Shown one piece after another: positions 38,231 to 47,674 of a stretch of 52,024 nt of DNA. This DNA comes from Candidatus Schekmanbacteria bacterium (GTDB lineage Bacteria > SZUA-182). How positions within the stretch are numbered: the stretch's first letter is position 1; each line of letters begins with the position of its first letter. Location: contig JACRJN010000144.1 in NCBI GenBank assembly GCA_016235675.1, positions 1 through 52,024 on the forward strand. Direction: 5' to 3'. A program made the translations under genes and the position numbers. The notes under the pieces were generated by a model, which searched no databases, was not told the DNA's origin, and saw only the letters and a program-made list of their open reading frames with translations.

Positions 38231-39160
38231 TCATTTAAACGTCAACCTAACCTCATCATCCCCGTTAGCGCTATACAATCCGAATGGAATGTCGTAAATC
38301 CGGATGCCGTTTCGTTCCCCCCAGGCGATGGATTCTTTTACACATCCGCCGGAAGCCGAATCGATTTGAACCTTGTTGCCGGCCAAAGCTCCCATCAGAC
38401 AGCTTAGGGTCGCCCCATTCGCGCCTTCCCAATTTGACCAGAAAGGATGCGTATTTTCACTCACCGCCTCAGGATTTATCGCCCCACCTGGAGTGCGTCC
38501 GACGATCTCTATGCCGGATACCCCATGCGGGGCGTTGACCGATTCATGACGCGCAATCTTATTATTCAGATTCAGCGATAATTGGGCAATCAAAGTGCTG
38601 TAACCGGCATAGCTGAAAGTAACTCCCTGGAAAACCAGTCCCTTTTGTCCGGCGTAGACCGCTCCGGCAGGGATTGCGACATCGACGGGAGTCTGATATA
38701 ACCCCTGAATTTTCCAATTGATGCGTACCGGTTCCCCGGCGGCGGCAATCAGTTCGAAACTGCCCCGGCAGCCGGTAATCTTGTGCAGCAGGCCGTCCAG
38801 ATAAACGTAGACGGTACAGCTTTCAAAATCATTGGAGACAGGCTGATACTGCACATCCACCCCGATATTTTGTACTTCCTCCATGCCGCAGGCGCGAAGC
38901 AGTGTAGAAATCTCCGGCGGATCGCCCAACGTTCCCGATCCCTTTAGTTCCGTTGAAAAACTCAATTCGACAAACTTTCTTCCGATAACATGCGGGACAT
39001 TGGATAACGTTGGCCGCACCATATCCCGCTCGAACCGCTCGGCATTAACCTTAACCTGCGGATCGCTGACCAGAACGGCATGATTGGCGGGGGTAGGATT
39101 GGCGTCCGCTCCGTAATTAGTCTCTATTTTGGCTAGTATCAAGCCTTTTTTGCTTAACAT
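38231..39160 (-). CDS. Tail tube protein
   Basis: MLSKKGLILAKIETNYGADANPTPANHAVLVSDPQV; FVELSFSTELKGSG; synteny. Confidence 0.75.
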   Translation of the reverse strand: MLSKKGLILAKIETNYGADANPTPANHAVLVSDPQVKVNAERFERDMVRPTLSNVPHVIGRKFVELSFSTELKGSGTLGDPPEISTLLRACGMEEVQNIGVDVQYQPVSNDFESCTVYVYLDGLLHKITGCRGSFELIAAAGEPVRINWKIQGLYQTPVDVAIPAGAVYAGQKGLVFQGVTFSYAGYSTLIAQLSLNLNNKIARHESVNAPHGVSGIEIVGRTPGGAINPEAVSENTHPFWSNWEGANGATLSCLMGALAGNKVQIDSASGGCVKESIAWGERNGIRIYDIPFGLYSANGDDEVRLTFK

Positions 39161-39176
39161 GATGACTCCTGTAATA

Positions 39177-39336
39177 GTTGTCGGTTGTTGGTTAAATTCT
39201 TTTGCTCATTTGAAAGCGTCATTGCGAGCGAAGCGAAGCAATCTCTACTCGTGCGGTTGAGATTGCTTCGGCGATACGGCTGCCTCGCAATGACATTATT
39301 TTACATAACCGACAACCGTCAACCGTCAACCGTCAA
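39177..39336. repeat. Nested repeat: GTTGTCGGTT arms around a GTCATTGCGAG-family core
   Basis: gttgtcggttgttggtt ... aaccgacaaccgtcaaccgtcaac; core about 39218-39294. Confidence 0.85.
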
Positions 39337-39343
39337 CAAAGTT

Positions 39344-40021
39344 TTATCTATACTTCCTCGGATGAATTAGGTAATCCCCGCCCCAGGAATAACTTACATC
39401 CCAATCCAGGGTTTGCCCTGCCGCCCTGGGGCTGTCCTCTTTTTTCCCCATAAAATCATGGTAGCGGCTAATCAACTCCTTAGTCCGCCGGGCGTATTCG
39501 TCAGATTTAGTACGGTAATTAACACTGTCCGCCTCAACCAAAGTATCAGAGGTCTGAGCATAATAGCGGGCAAGGGCTTCACAGCACAGAGCCGCCGCCA
39601 GTACACAGAAAATATCCTGATCCGCCAGAGGGATAGAATCAATGTCCGCCTGAGTGTAAGCGGTGGTATAGTTTAAACGGATACTTTCCCCAATCTGAGG
39701 GCTGAAACTGTAAAAGTGCAGCTTTAGCCCCTGCGGGGTTTTATAGACCGTGTAATCCCCCGATTCCAGGATAACCGGTAGTTGCCGGCCAGCCGGATAT
39801 TCCACGGAAATCAATCCGGAAAATCCTTCCAGCCAATTTTGCGGCAAATCATATTGATAACCGCCGTCACCTGCTATATCGGCAACTTTGTAAAAGGGAG
39901 CATCTTTGCTGTAATAGGACAAGGCTTCGGCGATAAAGGCTTCGATGTCTTCGTTGCTAAGCCTTCCCGCTTCATCCTGAATCAGTCGGCTTACCTTTTC
40001 CCGATACTCGCTTAATGACAT
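39344..40021 (-). CDS. Head-tail connector/adaptor-like protein (internal start MSLSEYRE)
   Basis: SLSEYREKVSRLIQDEAGRLSNEDIEAFIAEAL...RRTKELISRY; synteny. Confidence 0.55.
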   Translation of the reverse strand: MSLSEYREKVSRLIQDEAGRLSNEDIEAFIAEALSYYSKDAPFYKVADIAGDGGYQYDLPQNWLEGFSGLISVEYPAGRQLPVILESGDYTVYKTPQGLKLHFYSFSPQIGESIRLNYTTAYTQADIDSIPLADQDIFCVLAAALCCEALARYYAQTSDTLVEADSVNYRTKSDEYARRTKELISRYHDFMGKKEDSPRAAGQTLDWDVSYSWGGDYLIHPRKYR

Positions 40022-40022
40022 G

Positions 40023-40709
40023 TCAACCCCCAATCTCGTACAAACGCTGGATTTCCGCCAACGATAGCGCCCGGTTATAAATACGGGCATTGGAAATCTG
40101 GCCGTTAAAGTAATAAAGTGTGTTTAGTAAAGCACCAAGATACAGCTTTTTATTCGTCTCATTTTTGATGCCGGTTGCATTGCTTGATGATGTGGATTGT
40201 TTTCCGTCTAAAACATTATAAATCTGGCTTCCGTTCCAAACCCCTACAGCGTGGTGCCAATTACTATCCAAAACAGCTACATCATGAGCTTGCTGCACGG
40301 AGACGCCGTCTGATTTAGTTAGCGCGACAATAAGCTTGTCGTTGGAATTAAATTCCAATTTATAACCGTAGCTGTTCCAGGTAAATCTGGAAATAATGCC
40401 CTGCTGTTGCCCGTTTTGCCGTTTTTTTACCCACGCGCTCAGAGTAAAAGCGCTGTCCGGACGCAGAGTGAGGCTGTCCGGTATTTCCACATAATCACCG
40501 TTACCGTCGAAATCCAAAACCCAGCCGTTGGGGCCGCTCTTCCAGGAAGAGTTGCCATACAATGTCCCCTGATGGTTGTTTCCGGAAAGATCATATACCT
40601 GTTTCCCGCCTCCCCCCTGTAAAGGCAGGTAGAAAACCAAACCATCGTTGATCGGATGGGTTAAAGGGACACTAAAAGGCTGTGCCGGTGCATAAACTGA
40701 TGGCCACAT
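40023..40709 (-). CDS. LamG/concanavalin A-like domain protein in head-tail module
   Basis: GLVFYLPLQGGGGKQVYDLSGNNHQGTL...FTLSAWVKKR...WHHAVGVWNGSQ...GQISNARIYNRALSLAEIQRLY. Confidence 0.9.
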   Translation of the reverse strand: MWPSVYAPAQPFSVPLTHPINDGLVFYLPLQGGGGKQVYDLSGNNHQGTLYGNSSWKSGPNGWVLDFDGNGDYVEIPDSLTLRPDSAFTLSAWVKKRQNGQQQGIISRFTWNSYGYKLEFNSNDKLIVALTKSDGVSVQQAHDVAVLDSNWHHAVGVWNGSQIYNVLDGKQSTSSSNATGIKNETNKKLYLGALLNTLYYFNGQISNARIYNRALSLAEIQRLYEIGG

Positions 40710-40805
40710 GTTTTCAACTCCAAATTAAGAAGGCTCTGGGCTTTAGGCTTCGGGCTTCAGGCTAATACAAAAGATTTTAGCCCAAAGCCTAAAGCCTGTG
40801 GCCTG

Positions 40806-41027
40806 TTAGTTATTCATTAACTCATTCAACACCGCTTGCCGCTCCGCTTCTTCCTGCAAAAACTTAAGTGCGTGTGTTTCAATCCTTTGGAATAATACTT
40901 CCCTGGACTCAAGTCCCCGGTACCAAACCACGGAAACGGTTTGCCCGGCCAACTCTTCCACCATTGCCGTCACCGTTTCCCCCCGGTTATCACCGTTACT
41001 GCGAATATCAAGAATCATGATGGTCAT
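40806..41027 (-). CDS. Hypothetical small phage protein
   Basis: Intact ORF in operon context. Confidence 0.45.
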   Translation of the reverse strand: MTIMILDIRSNGDNRGETVTAMVEELAGQTVSVVWYRGLESREVLFQRIETHALKFLQEEAERQAVLNELMNN

Positions 41028-41124
41028 TGATAACTCCCTTTAGGCTCTGGGCTTCAGGCTTCAGGCTTCAGGCTAAATTCAAGAAATTCAGCCCGAAGCC
41101 CGGAGCCTAAAGCCCGGAGCCTAT

Positions 41125-41499
41125 TTAAAATCTTAAATCTTTGGTAAAAAATCCCCAAACCTGAACCGAACTGACGGTATCCGTATTGGTAATCTTCAAT
41201 TTGGCCTTGACCGGCGTGCCGGTAACCGGGCGGCTTTTGCGCACCGTTTGGCCGGCCAGATAAGTCAATTCCATCAGCGCATAATTTTCGGTGTCCGGGT
41301 TGTTGTCATCCGGAGCGGAAAACACTTCGACTTTAACATTCCCGTTGGGAGTGGCTCCGAATGTTGCACCGCTGCCAAAAACCAAGCCGCTGACCATATC
41401 CAGATTGATCAAAGAGCTTTCGGTGCTTTGCCCGGCGGTAAGTGTTTGTTTATTATCGGGATTGCCGATAACGTAGATAGTCTGTTTTGAGATAGGCAT
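41125..41499 (-). CDS. Hypothetical phage head-region protein
   Basis: Intact ORF immediately downstream of capsid gene. Confidence 0.6.
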   Translation of the reverse strand: MPISKQTIYVIGNPDNKQTLTAGQSTESSLINLDMVSGLVFGSGATFGATPNGNVKVEVFSAPDDNNPDTENYALMELTYLAGQTVRKSRPVTGTPVKAKLKITNTDTVSSVQVWGFFTKDLRF

Positions 41500-41643
41500 G
41501 ATAACTCCAATTGATAATTGATAATGGATAATGGATAACGGAGACAGAAGAGAGAATAATGTAGCTTAATTTATTCTGACTTCTGGCTCCTGACTCCTGA
41601 CTTCTATATCTTCATTGTCAATTGTCCATTATCCCTTAGTTCC

Positions 41644-43608
41644 TTACGCCACCACCGATTTATACATCCCGCGGTAATCCAGCACGCACACGCCGTAGAT
41701 AAAGCGAATCTTGTAAGTAATCTTGTCGGCGGAAAACAGGCTGCCTACGTTGGGCTGATCCTGAACGAACAGTTCCGGCTCCTCCTGCCCGTTGTAGAAA
41801 CCGACTTCGATGGTCGGGCAATCTGCCGGGTTGCAGATTAACGACCAATCGTTGGTGTCAGTCCAGAAAGGTACCTGGATGACTTCCAAACCGTAACTGG
41901 AATGGATGTTAGGTTCTGTCCCGGCGTTGTTGGGAGCGCCGACCATTGTACCGGAGGTGGTCAGTTTGTAAGCGGTATCCTGTAATTCAAACGGCGCCAA
42001 TAAATATCTGGGCGTCAAACCCAATATCTCAGAGGATGCGCCGTAAGCGGTCTGTTTTCCCATCGCCATTTTACCGGTCAACAGGGATGAAGCATCCAAT
42101 GCCCCCGAACCAAGGTTGTTGTGGTTGGCATGGAAAAGACTCACAGAATCATAAATAGTAACGTTGTCCTTGATCAAATTGAATACGGCGCGGGATAAGG
42201 TATTGCCTGCCGCTCTGGCCAAACGTATCGGGATACGCCGGATTGCCCCCGTATCGTCGTTGGCGATCATCTCCAAAGTGATTTCTTCCAGACCGCCCTT
42301 TTTGCTGATGCTGTAGGTTGCCTCTTCATCGCCGGGGCTGGTCAGATTTTGATAAGCGCCATTTTCCGCTACGCCTGGCAACTCTCCGTAGCCGCCCACT
42401 CTCATCCGGCGGTTGCTGCGAAAATCACGGGGTGCGGTGATGTCGGAAACGATCTTGCGCCAATTTTGCAAGCCGGGCATGTTATATTCATTTACCATGC
42501 GGCGGGTAATCGAATCCCCCAGAATCTCCGTCCAGGAGGATGTGGCAAGAGACTCAGCCAAACGGGTAAGATTCTTGGCCTCCCGCGTTTGGCCGGTCAA
42601 ATTAGCATCGCCGGTAATCTGTACATAAGCCTCGCGAAAAGAACGAAAGCGCGGCGTCCGGTTTATGTCCTGATTGGCGAAAAAGCCGTCCAGAGCGCTG
42701 GTCAGCCTGTGCGCCTCATCGTCTCCAACCTGCACCCGTCCGAAACCGCTGACCTTGCCGGACTCGCTCAGTTTGGCCAAATACTCCCGCTCTTCTCTGA
42801 TGGCCTCATTCAATTGCTGCGGGGCAAAGATTTGACCAAAAAAGCGTTTCTCTATCCGGGCATTGGCCAATTCCGGCAGTCTGGCTTCAGCCAGCTTCTC
42901 CCGCAATACCGCCTGAGCCTCCACTAACCCTAACCCTGTTTCCCCTTGCCCTGTCCCCACCAGGTTCAATACCTGATCCTCGCTGGCGTTGGCCGGATCG
43001 ATCTTCCGGTACAAATCCGGGGCTTTGCTCTCCAGCAATTGCAACAACTTTTGCATTCCTGCGTCCTCCTGTGGATGATTTTCAGGTCTTGGCAGTCCGG
43101 CGACCAGTTTTAGTACCTTGCCGCCCGCCGCCGGGTTGAGCACCACGTCAACGGTAAAGACCTGATTGATACTTTCTACATAGGTAACTACCTCATCGCC
43201 CTGCTTTTTCTTAAGCGCGCTCCCCTGCGCCACGATGGAAAAACCGACGATGTCCTTCTTTCCCTGCCGCCAGGCGTCCAGTAACAATAACCGCAGCCAT
43301 TCGGCGCATTCCGAAATATGAAACCTGGCGCTGATTTGATCGTTCTCAAAGCGCGGCTGATTAAACCAGCCCACGATATTTTTTACCGAACGGTTCATAT
43401 CCTGGGTGTGCTCCTCATCGGCCCGTGCCAGCGCCCGCACCCCCTCAAACAGCGGAACCGCTTTTTGCAAGACTTCCGCCGGATAATAAGTCGCGTTACC
43501 CGACAATCCGGCCCGGATAACCGCCACCTCCCATTCCGTCCCCTTACCGTCTTTGGCCTCGATCAACTGGGCTTGCTGCGGCAGGATGCTTTTCAACGTT
43601 GTCTCCAT
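41644..43608 (-). CDS. Prohead protease-major capsid fusion (Mu gpT-like capsid domain)
   Basis: N-terminal DEEHTQ...VGWF...DIVGFSIVAQG protease-like region; C-terminal DFRSNRRMRVGGYGELPGVAENGAYQ...EEITLEMIANDDTGAIRRIPIRLARAAGNTL. Confidence 0.8.
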   Translation of the reverse strand: METTLKSILPQQAQLIEAKDGKGTEWEVAVIRAGLSGNATYYPAEVLQKAVPLFEGVRALARADEEHTQDMNRSVKNIVGWFNQPRFENDQISARFHISECAEWLRLLLLDAWRQGKKDIVGFSIVAQGSALKKKQGDEVVTYVESINQVFTVDVVLNPAAGGKVLKLVAGLPRPENHPQEDAGMQKLLQLLESKAPDLYRKIDPANASEDQVLNLVGTGQGETGLGLVEAQAVLREKLAEARLPELANARIEKRFFGQIFAPQQLNEAIREEREYLAKLSESGKVSGFGRVQVGDDEAHRLTSALDGFFANQDINRTPRFRSFREAYVQITGDANLTGQTREAKNLTRLAESLATSSWTEILGDSITRRMVNEYNMPGLQNWRKIVSDITAPRDFRSNRRMRVGGYGELPGVAENGAYQNLTSPGDEEATYSISKKGGLEEITLEMIANDDTGAIRRIPIRLARAAGNTLSRAVFNLIKDNVTIYDSVSLFHANHNNLGSGALDASSLLTGKMAMGKQTAYGASSEILGLTPRYLLAPFELQDTAYKLTTSGTMVGAPNNAGTEPNIHSSYGLEVIQVPFWTDTNDWSLICNPADCPTIEVGFYNGQEEPELFVQDQPNVGSLFSADKITYKIRFIYGVCVLDYRGMYKSVVA

Positions 43609-43631
43609 TAATTTTTACCTCCGATGATGTG

Positions 43632-43722
43632 TTAGTAGGGTGGGCTGTGCCCACCAAATTGGCAGCCACAACCGGAAAACCACACCGAACATCTTAATTG
43701 GTGGGCACAGCCCACCCTACTT
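43632..43722. repeat. GTAGGGTGGGCTGTGCCCACC inverted-repeat element
   Basis: gtagggtgggctgtgcccacc ... ggtgggcacagcccaccctact. Confidence 0.85.
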
Positions 43723-43801
43723 AACCTATTGACCAAAAATTGATTTATTGTTATACTTTTTTATCATATGTCTAACTTTTTAAAATAAGGTTTAATAAAT
43801 T

Positions 43802-44029
43802 ATGGCTACCGTTAAAATACTTTCCAAGGGGCAGGTAGTAATTCCTGCTCAAATACGCAAGCGCTATAACATGAAAACCGGTTCCAAATTGCAGCTCATG
43901 GAATATCGCGGCATCATTTATTTAATCCCCCCTGTGGATAACCCAATTGAAGCAGCCTGCGGGATTTTGCCTGCTAAACCGTCCCTTTCCGCTAAGCTTT
44001 TGGAAGAGCGAAAGAAGGATTTTAAATAA
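43802..44029 (+). CDS. AbrB/MazE-type antitoxin
   Basis: VKILSKGQVVIPAQIRKRYNMKTGSKLQLME. Confidence 0.9.
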   Translation: MATVKILSKGQVVIPAQIRKRYNMKTGSKLQLMEYRGIIYLIPPVDNPIEAACGILPAKPSLSAKLLEERKKDFK

Positions 44030-44445
44030 TGCCTGATTTATTTAAAAAATCCGCTTATATTTTCGATAGCTTTTCCCTGCTGAGACTTTTTCAGAAGGAA
44101 CCGGGTTATGAAAAAATAATCAAATTGCTTAAACATATTGAAACTCATAGGCTATTTAAGTATCTGAATGCGATAAATATGGGCGAAATTATCTATATTT
44201 CTAAAAGGGAATTCGGCAATCAATATAAATTAGAAATCCTTGCCCAAATAGAACGTTTGGAATTTATTATCCTTCCGGTTACTAATGAATTGATTTTTCA
44301 AGCCGCCGAACTTAAAGCTGACTACAGTATTTCCTATGCCGATTGTTTTTTATTGGCTTCGGCAATACAAAATCAAGCTATTATTGTTACCGGCGATCCG
44401 GAATTTAAAAAAGTCGAATCACTGGCAGAAATCATTTGGGTGTAA
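44029..44445 (+). CDS. PIN-domain toxin
   Basis: AYIFDSFSLLRLFQKEPG; INMGEIIYISKRE; ADYSISYADCFLLASAIQNQAIIVTGDPEF; overlapping stop/start with antitoxin. Confidence 0.88.
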   Translation: MPDLFKKSAYIFDSFSLLRLFQKEPGYEKIIKLLKHIETHRLFKYLNAINMGEIIYISKREFGNQYKLEILAQIERLEFIILPVTNELIFQAAELKADYSISYADCFLLASAIQNQAIIVTGDPEFKKVESLAEIIWV

Positions 44446-44477
44446 CCCCACAATAAAATCTTAGGACATCCAATAAA

Positions 44478-45047
44478 ATGACACCTCAGCCGCTGACGCC
44501 GCCAACGCTTATCAAATTGCTGTATGTGGCTTCCACGCTGGCTTATCTTGTGATATTGACCATCGGCTTTTGTCTTTGTTTATTCGCACTTCGGTTTCTT
44601 CCCTCTCACCGTAAATATTCCGGCAAAGAGATTTTCGTCCTTGTCAAAAAATACGCCCGATGCGCCGTTCCCACTGTTATGTTTTTAAACTTCCTGTTTT
44701 GGCTTTACATTCTCGGCTACTTTTCCCCCTACCGATGGGAAGCCAAAAGACGCATTTACAATTTTCTCGAAGCCCTGAAAAAAGAAGACTATCAAACCGC
44801 ATTAAAATATTACGGTTCGAAAACGAAAAATATGAATTATTTAAAAAATTTTGTTTCACAGTTAACTCCGAATAAAATTCGTGATTTTGAAATAGTTTTT
44901 ATTTTTTATGATAGAGGGATTTCAACACCCCCTCATATTACAGTTTATGTAAAAATCAACGGCCAGGCACCTCCGGATGCGCTTTATGTGGATTTCATTG
45001 ATAATGACATATCGTTTGCCGCCGAAAATTTTTATATCCCGGAATAA
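44478..45047 (+). CDS. Membrane protein with extracytoplasmic C-terminal domain
   Basis: Two hydrophobic helices; soluble segment YNFLEALKKEDYQTALKYYG...; convergent with 45053-45757. Confidence 0.6.
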   Translation: MTPQPLTPPTLIKLLYVASTLAYLVILTIGFCLCLFALRFLPSHRKYSGKEIFVLVKKYARCAVPTVMFLNFLFWLYILGYFSPYRWEAKRRIYNFLEALKKEDYQTALKYYGSKTKNMNYLKNFVSQLTPNKIRDFEIVFIFYDRGISTPPHITVYVKINGQAPPDALYVDFIDNDISFAAENFYIPE

Positions 45048-45052
45048 ATTAC

Positions 45053-45757
45053 TTACGGGTCGTAGTAAACCTTTAATCTCATTTTCCCTTTATATTTGCT
45101 TATCCGCTTAAAGAAATCCTCTTCACGATACCCTAAATCTATACATCCTTTAGAGCCGGGTTTTCTACCGCCGTGAAAAAATAACCCCTTTCTATCGATT
45201 TTTTTGCTAAGTTGTTTTTCTATTGTCTCAGGAGTTCTAAAAACTTCAACCCGGCCTTTTCCCCAATCAGGGAATGGACTCCCCCAACTCAAAGGATTGT
45301 ACCACTCGAAATGTTCTATTTCGCCCGGATCAAAATCATAATCCCCTTCGGGAATCGGCCCGTAATCATTTATCCCTTGATCTTTAAAAGTCGACCCCGG
45401 CATCCCGGAAGTAGCCTCCCAGGAATCTTTAAGGAAGCCGTCTTTATCGAACAGTTGTACCGTATATCCATCATATGTTAAGTAATCGCCAAGTTCGGAC
45501 TGCATTGAAAAGGAGTCATCCGCCGCAAAATTTCCTTTTTCTCCTTCCGAAATCGGCCCATAATCCTCAATATCTCCCCAGGTAGACCCCGATTCTGTTG
45601 TAATCTCCCAGTTATCCTTCAAATCGTCTTCATCCAGAAGTGCAACCATATCGCCGTCAAGTTCTGAATAATCGTCTTCATCCAGAAGCGTAGCCGTATC
45701 GCCGTCAAATTCTAAATAATCGCCTTCGCTCGGTTCATCAGAAAAATCCCAGGGCAT
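45053..45757 (-). CDS. Tlde1/DUF2778-like L,D-transpeptidase-related protein with N-terminal repeats
   Basis: DYGPIPEGDYDF and LFFHGGRKPGSKGCIDLG catalytic-like motif. Confidence 0.7.
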   Translation of the reverse strand: MPWDFSDEPSEGDYLEFDGDTATLLDEDDYSELDGDMVALLDEDDLKDNWEITTESGSTWGDIEDYGPISEGEKGNFAADDSFSMQSELGDYLTYDGYTVQLFDKDGFLKDSWEATSGMPGSTFKDQGINDYGPIPEGDYDFDPGEIEHFEWYNPLSWGSPFPDWGKGRVEVFRTPETIEKQLSKKIDRKGLFFHGGRKPGSKGCIDLGYREEDFFKRISKYKGKMRLKVYYDP

Positions 45758-45772
45758 TTTGCAGCCTCCTGC

Positions 45773-46219
45773 TTAAATTTGAATACGCTCTTGTACCGCC
45801 AACTGAATATTACACACATGCACCAGCACCCCGCCGAAAGGCCGGGGGTAGACCTTGCTCACCTGGGGCGGCCCGGATTTTAGGCAGCTTGCGTTTAAAT
45901 CGTTATGGCTTCTCAGCACATCACAAACCGCTTCAATCAGGTTTTGGAAAGCCTTTTCGCTTTCCACCGCATCCTTCAAGCCGTAATAGCCTTTTATCAA
46001 AATTTGATGTGTGCGGATATTTGTCCCTACCGACTGATTATTTTCCGTGCTGACCGATCGGGTTATCGTCCAGCCGTTGATTTTATTGTCGGCGGTTTTG
46101 AAGAATTCCAAAAACTTCTGCCAATCAATAGTCCAGCGTTCGAAATCGTGAACCTTGCCGATACCGGGCACGGTTTCCAAAAGTGCTTTAATCTCGGTGC
46201 GAATGTTATTAAGCGACAT
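45773..46219 (-). CDS. Tail terminator/connector-like phage protein
   Basis: Intact ORF between portal and capsid cargo; HQILIKGYYGLKDAVESEKAFQNLIEAVCDVLR. Confidence 0.5.
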   Translation of the reverse strand: MSLNNIRTEIKALLETVPGIGKVHDFERWTIDWQKFLEFFKTADNKINGWTITRSVSTENNQSVGTNIRTHQILIKGYYGLKDAVESEKAFQNLIEAVCDVLRSHNDLNASCLKSGPPQVSKVYPRPFGGVLVHVCNIQLAVQERIQI

Positions 46220-46250
46220 GATTTCTCCATTATCCATTGTCAATTATCCA

Positions 46251-47582
46251 TTATTCATTAATTTCCACTCCCAACTGGGAGACCAGATTAGCGAACACCT
46301 TACGTGCGGCATCTGAGGTAATCCAGCCTTTTTCCTGAGCCGTGGATAATGAATTGGTCACCTGCTGCAAGGAACTGGAAAGCTTCAAGGTGTCTTTGAG
46401 CGAAATCTCCGGCATAATCAGCGAAAAGCCGCGGTTTATACCCTTGGGCAGCCGGCGGTGAATAATGGCCTGATCGATCACAAACCGGAAGATATGTTCC
46501 AGCATATAGCGAAAGTAACGCTGGCGGGAGCGCAGGTGCTTGATTACCGGCTCCCCCATTTCGGCAGCAGTCGCCCGGTTGACGTCTCCCCCTTCGGCAA
46601 ACCAATGAGGGGGCAAGCCGGCGCCGCCTAAAATATGACTTTTGATCAATTTGGCCTCGGTCTCCGCCTCGGCGGATTTCAAATCCGGGGATACCGCCTC
46701 CCACTTGACCCGCTCGTTATGCGCCCGGATGGAACCGGGCTTGGGAGCTTGATTCTGGCGTAGCCATTCCTGAATTTGCCTGCCGTCCATCCCCTCCAGG
46801 GTAATATCCCAGATGAAGGCGTTGAGCAGAGCCGCCCGGTCCAGACGGTTGAAAAGCAACTGATCGTAAGCATCGATCCAATCCGACAGGCAGAGCAGAT
46901 CGGAGCGCCCCCTGGTGGCGTTGGACACTTTATTGATGGCAAAGAAAAAAGAACCGGCAGCACCGGCATCTTGCCTGTGTCCTTTCGCGCCCGTCAAATA
47001 TCCATAGGTGGGACTCAGGGGATCTTCATCGGGGCTTATAATTGTGATTTCCTGCCCCGGAGATCCCCCTTGTCCCTTTAACCTTATTTTCTTTATCTCT
47101 TCCACATTCCCCTCATCGGGAACGACTTCGGCGATTTGCAGCGGGTCGATGTAGCCTAAGCGTACATGACCATTTACCTCGTTGACGAACACCGGATAGC
47201 ACTGCTCGCCGTATAAACCCAGTTCCAACGCCCGCTGATGCTGCTTCAAATCCCAGTGATTGACCGGGTCATACCAAAACTCGTCCAGCAACTCCTTGAC
47301 CCGCTTGTCTTGTGCCTGATAACCGATGCCCTCGCCGACCACAAAATCCTTGGTCATCTCGATAATGCGATGCGCCAGAGGATTGGTGTCATAAAGGTGG
47401 CTGGCAATCTTTAACATCCGCTCCTGAGTCAGCGGCGATAAATCCTTGTCCGCTTTTCCGGTCAGCTTGCGGTACTGCCAATCATCGCTATCCACCCCGA
47501 CCCCGTAGGAATAAGCTTCACGTACCTTGGTTTGAATCACATCCCCGAATAAGGCTTCCGCCAGTTTTTGTTTGAAGTTCAT
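46251..47582 (-). CDS. Phage portal protein
   Basis: YDTNPLAHRIIEMTKDFVVGEGIGYQ; DLLCLSDWIDAYDQLLFNRLDRAALLNAFIWDITLEG; GLPPHWFAEGGDVNRATAAEM. Confidence 0.88.
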   Translation of the reverse strand: MNFKQKLAEALFGDVIQTKVREAYSYGVGVDSDDWQYRKLTGKADKDLSPLTQERMLKIASHLYDTNPLAHRIIEMTKDFVVGEGIGYQAQDKRVKELLDEFWYDPVNHWDLKQHQRALELGLYGEQCYPVFVNEVNGHVRLGYIDPLQIAEVVPDEGNVEEIKKIRLKGQGGSPGQEITIISPDEDPLSPTYGYLTGAKGHRQDAGAAGSFFFAINKVSNATRGRSDLLCLSDWIDAYDQLLFNRLDRAALLNAFIWDITLEGMDGRQIQEWLRQNQAPKPGSIRAHNERVKWEAVSPDLKSAEAETEAKLIKSHILGGAGLPPHWFAEGGDVNRATAAEMGEPVIKHLRSRQRYFRYMLEHIFRFVIDQAIIHRRLPKGINRGFSLIMPEISLKDTLKLSSSLQQVTNSLSTAQEKGWITSDAARKVFANLVSQLGVEINE

Positions 47583-47674
47583 AGGTACTCCTATATATAT
47601 TGGTAGCACAGGCTTCTAGCCTGTGTTTGCAGTGTTTCAATATTTCAACCGATTTTGTGTGGGCGTTGCCCACA

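Noticed and set aside
45053-45757. Type VI secretion locus suggested by Tlde1-like protein
   Set aside because: No Tss, Hcp, VgrG or PAAR genes in the window; the effector assignment rests on domain motifs only.
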